Assembly (NCBI RefSeq): GCF_021021435.1
Contig: NZ_JAINWI010000003.1
Span: 248,001-312,000, forward strand
Reading direction: 5' to 3'
DNA: 64,000 nucleotides
Source of the DNA: Seohaeicola saemankumensis
Lineage (GTDB): Bacteria; Pseudomonadota; Alphaproteobacteria; Rhodobacterales; Rhodobacteraceae
Shown: positions 17,201-25,346 of the stretch, piece after piece
Numbering within the stretch: position 1 is the first letter of the stretch
Layout: each line of letters starts with the position of its first letter
Notes under the pieces: generated by a model
What the model was told of the DNA's origin: nothing
The model's input: only the letters and a program-made list of their open reading frames with translations
Databases searched by the model: none
Program-made: the position numbers and the translations under genes

Positions 17201-18262
17201 CTATTTTGCTGCTTTGGCGACATTCCAATGGTCACACTCCAAATGGCTTACTGCCCATTCGTGTCCGTTTAAATAGTCCAAAAGGTAGAGTATATCTTTG
17301 GCAAATTTTACAAATTCTTTAACACCTTCTACGTCAACAGAATACTTCACACCGTGTGTCACTTGGTTTCGTTGAGCGACCCACTTTTTTAAGTAATTAT
17401 GCGCACTCGTTTCGAGAGGAAAATACTCAAAACTGGAACCCTGCGATTCAATAATTCTTGGCAAGACTTCCTGAAAAAGTGTGCTCAGCGAAGGCGACGG
17501 CATCTTGTCAACCAAAGCCGACGCGTGAGGAAGCATCAAATTTAGTTGCAACTTAACGGCCGTTTCTAGGGCCGCAAATGCAACTAATAGGGCACTTCGA
17601 GGGGCGCTTTGTGCCAAGTCACCAGCCTCTCTTAGTAGATCATGAGATATAGGCTCTTGATAACCAGACCTTAAAACCTGCCCGACACCAAGACGTGCAG
17701 AGGTAGACACATTCATCGGACGCGACGGGATGACAGAAAATCCGGTTCTCGTTGGGAAGTAATGCCAACTCTCATGATCGATAGACCAGACAGCTCCTAC
17801 AGATGCAAACGGTTGATGACTGCTTGTTGAATTTTGATACCACCTTAGCTGCTTGATAAAAATCTGAAGTTTTTTTGAGTATTCGGCATAAGTTGAGGTG
17901 AACCACGGTTTGGCACCAGATGGCAAGAGTTCGAAATTTACTATCCAATTGGGCCTAATGTTGCCATGAAGATCGACAATTGTTCCAACCGAAATAGCAG
18001 TCTGTGGCAGACCTTCCTGAATGGGATCGTCAAGTAGAAGTCGATTATCCCTTAGGGCCAACAATGTTTCCAAAGCTCTTGGAGGCGGGGTGACATCAGC
18101 TAAAATATCACAGCAAAGTTGCCGGGAAAGGTTTCCTTGGTGTTCAAGCTCTCGCATCCAGAGCCGGAACTCTACGCCGTTTGGCCCATCAAAATGCGCA
18201 GGAAGATCTGATTCCCGGCTCACATACATATCTCGCAGCGAAAAGGTGATCTTCAGCTTCAT
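17201..18262 (-). CDS. Hypothetical protein with C-terminal HEPN-like R-x4-H motif
   Basis: The product is 353 aa, not recognised overall. The base composition is clearly more AT-rich than in the flanking genes, suggesting transfer. Residues ~220-335 are helical and include ALLVAFAALETAVKLQLNL and, at R298-H303, the motif RNQVTH followed by a helix with KFAKDILYLLDYL. R-x4-6-H in a four-helix bundle is the mark of HEPN domains, many of which are ribonucleases in toxin, defence or RNA-processing systems. Residues 1-200 have no motif I know. It lies 105 bp outside the left island boundary and could be an older insertion. Confidence 0.6.
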   Translation of the reverse strand: MKLKITFSLRDMYVSRESDLPAHFDGPNGVEFRLWMRELEHQGNLSRQLCCDILADVTPPPRALETLLALRDNRLLLDDPIQEGLPQTAISVGTIVDLHGNIRPNWIVNFELLPSGAKPWFTSTYAEYSKKLQIFIKQLRWYQNSTSSHQPFASVGAVWSIDHESWHYFPTRTGFSVIPSRPMNVSTSARLGVGQVLRSGYQEPISHDLLREAGDLAQSAPRSALLVAFAALETAVKLQLNLMLPHASALVDKMPSPSLSTLFQEVLPRIIESQGSSFEYFPLETSAHNYLKKWVAQRNQVTHGVKYSVDVEGVKEFVKFAKDILYLLDYLNGHEWAVSHLECDHWNVAKAAK

Positions 18263-18322
18263 GTCCGGTCCTCAGGCGAATTTGGCCCCCCATTGGCCCC
18301 CCCAAATCGAAATCCAGCAACT

Positions 18323-18338
18323 AACCGCCGAGGCGGTT
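18323..18338 (-). terminator. Hairpin left of attL, probable original tRNA-Asn terminator
   Basis: The perfect stem AACCGCC / GGCGGTT lies within a larger imperfect inverted repeat (CCAGCAA ... TTGCTGG, 18314-18354). It sits about 30 bp beyond the tRNA 3' fragment on the tRNA's strand, where a tRNA-Asn terminator would be if the island were absent. Confidence 0.4.
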
Positions 18339-18366
18339 GGTCTGTAACTTGCTGGTTTTCTTGGGA

Positions 18367-18411
18367 ATTTTGGCTCCGGCGGTAGGGATCGAACCTACGA
18401 CCAATTGATTA
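18367..18411 (-). repeat. attL: 45-bp duplicate of the tRNA-Asn 3' end
   Basis: The 45 bases are identical to 32560-32604, which hold the 3' half of the intact tRNA-Asn gene (CCA end, acceptor, T arm and part of the anticodon arm). The matching stops at base 18412 (G against A). It marks the left end of the integrated element. Confidence 0.93.
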
Positions 18412-18543
18412 GCAGGCGTTTGGCGTCGATCCGGCTTGATCGGGATTTATCCTGATAAATACTTGAAAATAAGGTGTTCTTGCGCTCTGCAACAAAAAAC
18501 AAGTTGGTCATTTTCGGCTTAGATCGTACTATATCGGGACTGA

Positions 18544-18566
18544 ATGTTGCAGAGAATGTTGCAGAG
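18544..18566 (+). repeat. Left arm-type tandem repeat of the island (ATGTTGCAGAG x2)
   Basis: ATGTTGCAGAG occurs at 18544-18554 and 18556-18566. The same pair recurs near the right end at 32475-32496. Such subterminal repeats fit integrase arm-binding or excisionase sites. They lie directly before the integrase start codon, so binding could also control integrase expression. Confidence 0.55.
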
Positions 18567-18573
18567 GATCGCC

Positions 18574-19746
18574 ATGCCCACGGCCAAGCTGACTTCCCGC
18601 CCCGAGATCGCCAAGATCAAGAACCCCGCCACGGGGACGGTTTTCTACTCCCACGACGGCGATACCTTGAAGGGCATCCGCCTTGCTGTCGGTGCCCGCA
18701 CGAAGCTGTGGATTCTGACGAAGCGGATCGACGGCAAGGTGCGCTCGATCAAACTCGGTGATTGGCCTGCCGTCGCGACGGGCGGGGCGGCTGAGGAGAT
18801 CGCGAAGGCTAAGATTGCGGAACTTGAGACAGGGACGGATGCGAAATCGACCAACATCGCGACCCTGATGGACGCCTTCGAGTCCCACGTTGCCCGCTCC
18901 CACGCGAAGGAGGCGACGATTGCGACCTACCGCTTGCAGATCAAGAATCACCTGTCCGACCTGTTCGCGCGCCCGATTGAGCAGATCGCCTTGCCGATGC
19001 TCGAGGATGCGCTGAAAGGCAAACCGCCCTCGACCGCAAAGCACCTCGTGCAGATCATCAAAATGGCGTTCCGCCGTGCGGCTATCGTGCGGCGCTGCTT
19101 CGACGTGTCAGCCGACTTGAAGGTGACGCAGAAGCACAAGGCGTCAAGCGCCGTGCTGTTCGACCCGAAAGACAAATGGCCCGCGCTCGACCTGATCATG
19201 GACACGCGGAGCCTGATCGCCCGCACGGCATGGCTGACCATGCTGTTCACGGGCTTCCGCTCGATCAACGTGCGCACCCTGACATGGGAGCAGGTTGATC
19301 TGAAAAAGAAGACGATCACGCTGTCCGAAATGAAGAATGGCCTGTCGCGGACGTTTCCCATTGCGGACGTGCTGATTGAGGCGCTGTCCGTGCTTCCGCA
19401 TCGCGAGGGGTATGTGTTCCCGGCCGAGTCGAAGACGGGTCACATGGATCAGCTCATGGCGCGCAAGGTTACGGTGGGCGAGGGTGATTACGCGAAGGAC
19501 GAAAAGGCGCTGCGTCAGCATGATTGCCGTCGCTTGTTCACGACCGCTGCGCGCCGCGCCCGTCTGCCCGAATACATCATCGACGAGTTGCGCGGCGACA
19601 CGGCGAAGAAGGTTCAAGACATCTACGACCAAGGTTCGGCCAACCATGACGACGTGAACGCGATTGCCGCGCGCATCATCATGGAATGCGGGTTTGCACC
19701 TGATCTCTTGGTTGAGCGCATCAAGTCCCCCGACTATGTTCGCTGA
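18574..19746 (+). CDS. Tyrosine recombinase / integrase of the island
   Basis: The product is 390 aa. An N-terminal arm-binding region (ATGTVFYSHDGDTLKGIRL...) is followed by a core-binding SAM-like domain (residues ~95-180) and the catalytic domain. Catalytic residues seen are R229 in LFTGFRSINVRTLTW, H316-x2-R319 in RQHDCRRLFT, and the nucleophile Y351 in VQDIYDQ. The start at 18574 has AGAGGA 6 bases upstream; a further ATG at 18544 lies inside the arm repeats. Its position 163 bp from attL and the tRNA-Asn target support site-specific insertion and excision of this element. Confidence 0.92.
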   Translation: MPTAKLTSRPEIAKIKNPATGTVFYSHDGDTLKGIRLAVGARTKLWILTKRIDGKVRSIKLGDWPAVATGGAAEEIAKAKIAELETGTDAKSTNIATLMDAFESHVARSHAKEATIATYRLQIKNHLSDLFARPIEQIALPMLEDALKGKPPSTAKHLVQIIKMAFRRAAIVRRCFDVSADLKVTQKHKASSAVLFDPKDKWPALDLIMDTRSLIARTAWLTMLFTGFRSINVRTLTWEQVDLKKKTITLSEMKNGLSRTFPIADVLIEALSVLPHREGYVFPAESKTGHMDQLMARKVTVGEGDYAKDEKALRQHDCRRLFTTAARRARLPEYIIDELRGDTAKKVQDIYDQGSANHDDVNAIAARIIMECGFAPDLLVERIKSPDYVR

Positions 19747-19895
19747 CGTGGCGGGGCGTTTGTCCCGTCCACTCGTCACCGAGTGATCCCCGAGAGACGC
19801 GGCATCGGAATGCGGTCTCGGCCAAGGACGCGCCCCGATGCAGATCAACAGAGCGTCCGTCTCATACCGCAAAGTGAGACCGGAGCCTGTTGAAC

Positions 19896-20147
19896 ATGGA
19901 TCTCGCCGTTGAAGTGCGCGCCCTGCGCGTTGAAGTGAAAGCCCTGACCGAACGCCTTGAGGGCGCTCTCGGTCCCAAGATGATGAACACGGCGCAATGC
20001 GCCGCTTTCCTCGGAATGTCGCCTGACCGCCTTTATGAGTGGCGCAAGGAGCGCATCGGCCCGCCCTATCTGCACCTGTCTTCGCGGTCGATCCTGTATG
20101 ATCGGGATGCCGTGATCGCTTGGGCGCAAACCCATGAAGTGAAATAG
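19896..20147 (+). CDS. AlpA/excisionase-type helix-turn-helix protein
   Basis: The product is 83 aa. A short N-terminal coiled coil (LAVEVRALRVEVKALTERLEG) precedes an MerR/AlpA-like winged HTH: MNTAQCAAFLGMSPDRLYEW, then GPPYLHLSSRSILYDRDAVIAW (residues 33-80). Proteins of this kind act as excisionase or as activator of integrase and replication genes. It lies 150 bp after the integrase and before the primase gene. Either ATG 19896 or TTG 19890 follows CCGGAG. The call rests on the HTH pattern. Confidence 0.75.
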   Translation: MDLAVEVRALRVEVKALTERLEGALGPKMMNTAQCAAFLGMSPDRLYEWRKERIGPPYLHLSSRSILYDRDAVIAWAQTHEVK

Positions 20148-20279
20148 CCGGAGCGGGGGTCGGGTTCCCGCTCCGGTTAGGCGTGCATGTGGTATGGAAT
20201 AACCAACTTATAGACAGTTGGCGCGCGCTCTCACACCGAGTTTCGAGGTCTCGACCACGTTCCGTCAGGAGACGGACCA

Positions 20280-22730
20280 ATGGACGAAATCAATCAGCTT
20301 CTGCAAATCACCGACCTGGCTGGCCCCGGCTATTCGGAATTGAAATGGGTCGATGGCAAGAAGGCCTATTATCCCAAGGATGCCAAGATCACGGATGACG
20401 TGATCCGCGCGCACCTTGACGGCACGCAACCTATTGGCATCAACATGAACGTGGGGGACGACAAGTCCCATTTCGCTGTCTTTGATCTCGACGATCACGG
20501 CGGAAAGCACAACGCCGGGATAATGCTCAAGCGTGTCGGCTTCGTCGCGGCTGCGCTGCACAGCTTGGGCGTGCCCTATTTCGTCGTCAGGTCTGGCGGC
20601 GGAAAAGGCTATCACCTGTGGGTTGCCTTAGCGAACGCCGCGCGCATGGACAGCATCCGCGCGCGGATGATGGAGGTTCTCGACGAGGCCAACAGGCTCC
20701 TTTCGCAATCGCCTTGGGCGCACGAGAAGTTCGTGCGCGACGATGGGCAGGGCAAGGGCATGTTCCACGAAACGGGCACCATCTGGAAACGTGACCCCCG
20801 GCGCGACATCTACGTTGTGGAACACCACGTCGAATTGCTGCCGAAGGGCGGCAAGCGGCCAGTCATCGCCTTGCCCCTCGCACTTGAAAGCGTCGTGATG
20901 ATTGCGAACGGCATCGACGACTCCGGCGCCATGAAGTTCGAGGAAGGCGGCGAGATCGTTGTGACGCTAGCGCAGGCGCGCAAGAGCGGGCCGAAGTCGG
21001 GCCAACGCACCAAGGCTGTTGACGTAGCGGCGGCGTTGCGCTGCTTCATGAAGGTGCGCCCCGGTGGCGGTTACAAGGCATGGACTGATGCCGGGTTCAA
21101 CATCTTCGCGGCCTTTGGTGAGGATGGCCGGGACCACTGGCTGACCTACTCGCGCGAAACGGACGGTTTCGTCTCGGAGCGTGACGTTCTCGACAAGTGG
21201 GCCGACATCGCGAAGGCGGGCAAAAGCGGGCCGGAACCGTTCTGGGCCTATGCGCGGGCGGGCGGTTATGTCGGCGGCATGCCTGACGGGGTGCAGCTTG
21301 ACCGGAAGGGCGATCAGGCGAAGGTGATCCTTGACGACGTGGTCGGCTCGCTCAAGCTGTTCCGTGATCCCGATGGCACCGCTTATGCCCGCGTTGGCCC
21401 TCGGCGCATCATGCGGATCGACTCGATCGAGTTTGCGGACTGGCTGCGGCGTGCGGCCTATGCAAGCGGCGTGACGCCGAGCCAGGAGCAGATCGGCCTC
21501 GTCGTCGGCATCGCGCGGGCGCACGCCTATGACACGGTCGAAGACGTGTTTCTGCGGGTCGCAAGGCACGAGGGGCGCATCTACGTTGATCTCTGCGATG
21601 CCGCGGACCGGGTGCTGACGATCTCGGCTGATGGCGTCGCGATGATCGAGGGGGATGAAGAATGCCCGGTCGTGTTCCGGCGTTCGCGGCAGATGCCCCT
21701 GTCATATACCGAGGGCACGCTGTCGGACATTCGGGCGCTTGTGAACATGGACGACGATCAGTTCGCCATCTTCATGGCCTGCGCCGTCAAGATGTTCTTC
21801 CCTGAAACCCCGTCGCCTATTGTGAACCTGATCGGGGAATATGGCTCGGCCAAGACATCGACGACACGGGTGATGCGATCCCTCATTGATCCGGTGACGG
21901 CGATGGTCGCGCCGGGCAGCGAGAAGCCGGACGACGTGCTGATCCGGGCTTGGCACAACTATGTGCTGACCCTCGAAAACATGTCGGACCTCACCAAGCT
22001 GTCGGACACCCTCTGCGGTATCACCACGGGCATGGGGTTCGAGGTGCGCCAGTTGTTCACCAATGGCGATCTGTTTTCAATCTATGTGCGGCGGCCCGTG
22101 ATCGTGAACGGCATTGATCCGTCGAAGTACGCGGCAGACCTGATCTCGCGGATGGTCGAGATCGAGTTGGTGAAGCCTGAGCGGCGGATGCTTGAATCCG
22201 AATTCGAGCAGAAACTGGCCGAATCCGCCCCGCGCATGTTTGGGGCGGTCGTTGCACTGATCGTCGAGGTGTTGAAGGTGTTGCCCGAGATCGACCCGCA
22301 TGAGTTCGCGGAGAATGTGCGACTGGCTGAGTTCGGGGCGATTGGCGAGGCGACGGCGCGAGTGCTTGGCAAGGAACCTGGCTGGTTCGTCTCGGTCATG
22401 GTCGAGGCGCAGGACATCGCACAGGACGAGGCGGCAGACGACTCGGCCACGATGCAGGCGCTTGAGGCGATGCAGGAGCCTATCGGGCGGCATGGCAAAT
22501 TCCTTGGCACGCCGCAGGAGTTGCTGCTTGAGATGAAGAATGCGGCGGAATCGTGCGGGATGAACCTCTCTCGACTGCCCTTGACGGCCGCAACCCTGAG
22601 CCTGGAGTTGAACCAGTTGAAGCCTGCGCTGCGCAAGCGGGGATGGGAGATCGACAAGAAGACCCGCAAGTGGCTGCTCGTGCCGCCACCTGATCCGTCG
22701 GTAGAAGAATTGGCCGCGATGTTGCGGTGA
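20280..22730 (+). CDS. Primase-polymerase / helicase fusion (satellite replication protein)
   Basis: The product is 816 aa. Residues 15-200 form an archaeo-eukaryotic-type primase: acidic pair D69/D71 in FAVFDLDD, then VVRSGGGKGYHLWV with H112, and a basic strand EHHVELLPKGGKRP. Residues ~450-690 form a P-loop ATPase with Walker A GEYGSAKTST (G519-T528). A C-terminal winged-helix-like tail (GMNLSRLPLTAATLSLELNQLKPALRKRGW) ends it. The order primase then helicase is common in phage, plasmid and satellite replication initiators. A repeat-rich region directly after the gene may be its origin. The start has GGAGACGGACCA upstream. Confidence 0.85.
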   Translation: MDEINQLLQITDLAGPGYSELKWVDGKKAYYPKDAKITDDVIRAHLDGTQPIGINMNVGDDKSHFAVFDLDDHGGKHNAGIMLKRVGFVAAALHSLGVPYFVVRSGGGKGYHLWVALANAARMDSIRARMMEVLDEANRLLSQSPWAHEKFVRDDGQGKGMFHETGTIWKRDPRRDIYVVEHHVELLPKGGKRPVIALPLALESVVMIANGIDDSGAMKFEEGGEIVVTLAQARKSGPKSGQRTKAVDVAAALRCFMKVRPGGGYKAWTDAGFNIFAAFGEDGRDHWLTYSRETDGFVSERDVLDKWADIAKAGKSGPEPFWAYARAGGYVGGMPDGVQLDRKGDQAKVILDDVVGSLKLFRDPDGTAYARVGPRRIMRIDSIEFADWLRRAAYASGVTPSQEQIGLVVGIARAHAYDTVEDVFLRVARHEGRIYVDLCDAADRVLTISADGVAMIEGDEECPVVFRRSRQMPLSYTEGTLSDIRALVNMDDDQFAIFMACAVKMFFPETPSPIVNLIGEYGSAKTSTTRVMRSLIDPVTAMVAPGSEKPDDVLIRAWHNYVLTLENMSDLTKLSDTLCGITTGMGFEVRQLFTNGDLFSIYVRRPVIVNGIDPSKYAADLISRMVEIELVKPERRMLESEFEQKLAESAPRMFGAVVALIVEVLKVLPEIDPHEFAENVRLAEFGAIGEATARVLGKEPGWFVSVMVEAQDIAQDEAADDSATMQALEAMQEPIGRHGKFLGTPQELLLEMKNAAESCGMNLSRLPLTAATLSLELNQLKPALRKRGWEIDKKTRKWLLVPPPDPSVEELAAMLR

Positions 22731-22776
22731 TCGTTGGGGCGGTACTTCGGTGCCGCCCCTTCCGTTTGCTGGGTGA

Positions 22777-22998
22777 TCGTCCAAGGAATTGTTTAGTCGG
22801 TGGGGCTGCACCCGGTGGGATTACAGGCATTACAGGGATTTCATGCGGTTTCAGCTATAGGGAAACATTAGTTGGTTGGTTGGTGGATAGGGGACCGACC
22901 AACCAACTAAATTTTCCTACGCGTATAAAACCGGGGTTTTCCCTGAAATGCCTGTAATGTTGGGCGGTGCTATGGGGTCGTCCAATGAATTGCTTGGT
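22777..22998. other. Nested repeats downstream of primase: candidate replication origin
   Basis: Three layers of symmetry are centred near 22889. Outer direct repeats are TCGTCCAAGGAATTGTTTAGT (22777-22797) and its copy at 22978-22998 (18 of 21 bases equal). Middle inverted repeats are ATTACAGGCATTACAGGG (22820-22837) and 22941-22958 (17 of 18 complementary). The central hairpin has arms 22868-22884 and 22894-22910 (17-bp stem with one G-T pair, 9-base loop). Short ATTACAGG iterons occur twice on + and once on the other strand, and AT-rich flanks lie at the hairpin foot. No gene is supported in 22731-23214. An origin role is inferred. Confidence 0.55.
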
Positions 22999-23214
22999 GA
23001 GTTACCCAAGAGTTCTCCGCCTTCTTCGTTTCGGCCCTTCAAAACAGGCTTGCGCGCGGTGAGCAATTGATTGGCAATCAACCAAGTTGATCGTCCATAT
23101 GCTTGATTTACAAGCGTATTCTGGACGGGCCTGTTGCAGAGCACCGAATCTTTGCAACATTTGGGCATATTCCGTGAGAATGCCCCGCAATTATTCCTTT
23201 CTAAGGAAGGACCC

Positions 23215-23772
23215 CTACAACTCCAGACCGAACTGAGGGTTCGCTAGCTGCGAAAGCCTTTTGCTCAGTCCGATCTTCTTTTCTGCCTGTGCGCGCGCGC
23301 CACTCGACATGAAAGCTACAAGGTTGTCCAAGTCTTTCGGCTCTTTGACGTTCACGAAGGTCTTTTCTTTGTTGACGAACACGACGCATTTCTTGCCGCC
23401 TGCAACCAGTTCGAGAACATTACTTAAAGTTCCCGCGCTGGCCGCGTCCCAAAGCATCAACCCAAAGTCCGCATCTGCTGCCATCGCTTTGTCTTTGGCG
23501 GTGAAGTAGGCTCGCGTGCCTGGCTCCGCGGACGAATGGATTGGCCTCACCTTCCAGTTTCCGACGTTGTTTCGCGGTTCGTCGCCAGAGCAATACACGG
23601 TGACGTTTTGTGCGTCGAGTTTGGTGAGTTCCGCCTGAATGGAAGTGTCTGCCCCGGTCGCGTCTCCGACGACCACGGCGAGACTATCCGAGACGATGTT
23701 CTTAATCCGATCAACGAAACGCGGATCGAGGCGCTTGATTTTGATGGAACCTGCTACAAAAACCGTCGTCAT
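23215..23772 (-). CDS. SLOG-domain (YspA/DprA-like Rossmann) protein
   Basis: The product is 185 aa. It begins TTVFVAGSIKIKRLD and has VVVGDATGADTSIQAELTKL (residues ~33-52) and VTVYCSGDEPRNNVGNW, then ADADFGLMLWDAASAGTLSNVLEL. This fits the SLOG superfamily of nucleotide-binding Rossmann folds, close to the DUF2493/YspA branch, which is enriched in nucleotide-based conflict systems. Just 1 bp separates it from the upstream phosphoribosyltransferase, so the two are co-translated. Function unknown; binding or making a nucleotide-derived ligand is inferred. Confidence 0.7.
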   Translation of the reverse strand: MTTVFVAGSIKIKRLDPRFVDRIKNIVSDSLAVVVGDATGADTSIQAELTKLDAQNVTVYCSGDEPRNNVGNWKVRPIHSSAEPGTRAYFTAKDKAMAADADFGLMLWDAASAGTLSNVLELVAGGKKCVVFVNKEKTFVNVKEPKDLDNLVAFMSSGARAQAEKKIGLSKRLSQLANPQFGLEL

Positions 23773-23773
23773 T

Positions 23774-24364
23774 TCAATTCCAAGTCATTGTTGCAACGAA
23801 GATCTTGCCGATCTTGTCATAGGTATGCAGGGCAGCGCAAACGGCTTCCATCGACGCCCCACTGTCGAACAGGTCGTCAACGACAAGTGCGTTCCAGCAC
23901 CCGTTTCCTGCGATTTGGTCTCTGATTGTAAAACGACCAGCAAGGGCGGCAACCTTTTCTTCCTTGTTTGACAAGTCCTTGAGAGCGACGGCCTGACCTT
24001 CGGCGGGTGCCTTCACAACGATGCCATCGAACGAATTGACCTTGATCTTCGACGCGACGGCCTGAGCGACCTCATAGACGGGTTGCCTAGCGCGGGTCTT
24101 GGAGGCCGGAACCGGGACGACAAGCCCAATCTGCCCAAACCGTGGGACGATGTGGTTGGCGATGGCATCCGCTAGAGGTTGCACCTGATTCCAGTCCTGA
24201 CGGTACTTCAACTGATATACGGCTTCGCCAGCCTCCGTCCTTTGGTTGTCGAAACGGGGATGACCGTACTCGTCATTGCCCAGAAAGGTGCTGTGCAGCA
24301 TGTGTTTGTCGAGGGCGTAGCCCTCAGTCCAGTTGCCTTCGATCTTCTTCAAATTCACTTTCAC
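23774..24364 (-). CDS. ComF-like phosphoribosyltransferase
   Basis: The product is about 196 aa. The PRPP-binding signature is ALVVDDLFDSGASMEAV near residues 165-181 (hydrophobic strand, two acids, then DSGAS). Upstream, IGLVVPVPASKTRARQPVYEVAQAVA gives the P-V-P-S/A and R motifs of ComF-type PRTases. GTG at 24364 has AAAAGG 8 bases upstream; GTG at 24373 is the other option. It is translationally linked to the SLOG gene. ComF proteins are linked with DNA uptake, but here the setting is a mobile element, so a nucleotide-handling or defence role is more likely. Confidence 0.75.
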   Translation of the reverse strand: MKVNLKKIEGNWTEGYALDKHMLHSTFLGNDEYGHPRFDNQRTEAGEAVYQLKYRQDWNQVQPLADAIANHIVPRFGQIGLVVPVPASKTRARQPVYEVAQAVASKIKVNSFDGIVVKAPAEGQAVALKDLSNKEEKVAALAGRFTIRDQIAGNGCWNALVVDDLFDSGASMEAVCAALHTYDKIGKIFVATMTWN

Positions 24365-24626
24365 TGAAATCACCTTTTAGTTGTGGCAAGACGATATGGT
24401 GAGCGGTTTCAGTATTGTCATCCCCTGTCCAGAAAATCTTCGTGTAGGCGGAGCACGCGGGTTCCTTGGCGTGGACCTTATTCTCGACGCTTGACACCTC
24501 GAATACGCCACGAAAGGCGAAGCTCTGATGATAAAAAGTCCTGCGGGCCGGCTGGCGAAGACAGCGCGCCTTGGGGAGGCCCGTCGTGTCCTTCGCCCCC
24601 AAGGCGCGTCCCCTCGCAGTCGAGCA

Positions 24627-25175
24627 ATGCCTTTGATCCCTGAGCAACTCTTATACCTCGCCGTCATGAAACAAGCCGTTGCCGACCTCGTGGGAGGCAC
24701 GAAGGAGGAACCGCAGCGCGCCGATCTCGTCCGCAAGGAGGCGATAGCGTTCTTCACTGACCGCGCAGGCCCTTGGGCCGATATGCGCGCCGAAGTGTGC
24801 GAGGCAATCGACCGCGATCCCGACGAGGTGCGCGGGGCGATCATCGAAGTCCTTGAAGGCGCCGATCTGCCCCATCTCGGTCATATGCGCGGCGAGAACA
24901 TCGAGAAATCCCGCGCCCTGTGGCGTGCGCAGACATCCCAGAACGCGCTGATCGAGGCATACCGCGCAAAACACGCATCGAAGCGCCCTATGTCGGTGCC
25001 GAAGCCTACGCCCGTGATCATCCGCAGAATGCGCCCGACGCCTGTGCCTGTCGTCGCGGTAGTACGGCCAAAAGGCCTGATCAAACCGACGCGCCGGGCC
25101 GCAAAGCCGTGGCTTTGCCCGCCGCGTGATCCTGCCGACGACTGGCTCTATGGTATCGCACCCGCGCCAAATTGA
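24627..25175 (+). CDS. Unknown island protein, divergent from SLOG/PRTase pair
   Basis: The product is about 182 aa from MPLIPEQLL. Residues ~15-80 (QRADLVRKEAIAFFTDRAGPWADMR, then VCEAIDRDPDEVRGAIIEVLEG) follow a pattern seen in small phage proteins in which an 'A-R-x-F ... vC ... DPxxVR' segment forms a helical DNA-binding-like unit. The last 60 residues are rich in Pro and Arg. The start is uncertain: the frame is open from 24528 and no clear ribosome site is seen. A terminator follows at 25294. It might regulate the terminase genes downstream, but this is a guess. Confidence 0.5.
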   Translation: MPLIPEQLLYLAVMKQAVADLVGGTKEEPQRADLVRKEAIAFFTDRAGPWADMRAEVCEAIDRDPDEVRGAIIEVLEGADLPHLGHMRGENIEKSRALWRAQTSQNALIEAYRAKHASKRPMSVPKPTPVIIRRMRPTPVPVVAVVRPKGLIKPTRRAAKPWLCPPRDPADDWLYGIAPAPN

Positions 25176-25293
25176 GGTCCACGGCGAGCGCGCCATATTC
25201 CACCTTTTCTTTCGGTTTAGCGTGCGATTCCAACTGTCTAATGTTCGTTCATGGCGGGCGGGTCCCGGCGTTCTCTCTGTGACGAAACGGGAA

Positions 25294-25327
25294 CGGCAGG
25301 CGCTCGGAAGCCTGCCGTTTTCGTTTT
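25294..25327 (+). terminator. Rho-independent terminator before the terminase module
   Basis: The stem CGGCAGGC / GCCTGCCG with an 8-base loop is followed by TTTTCGTTTT. It lies 119 bp after the unknown island gene and 20 bp before the start of the next gene. Read-through or anti-termination here could control the packaging genes. Confidence 0.7.
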
Positions 25328-25346
25328 CAGAGAAGGACCGGACGTA

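Noticed and set aside
22868-22910. CRISPR-like repeat (GTTG units)
   Set aside because: It is one hairpin with short GGTT periodicity; there are no spacers or cas genes in the window.
22917-23168. 83-aa minus-strand ORF after the primase
   Set aside because: Overlaps the repeat region; has no ribosome site or family likeness and its sequence is dictated by the repeats.
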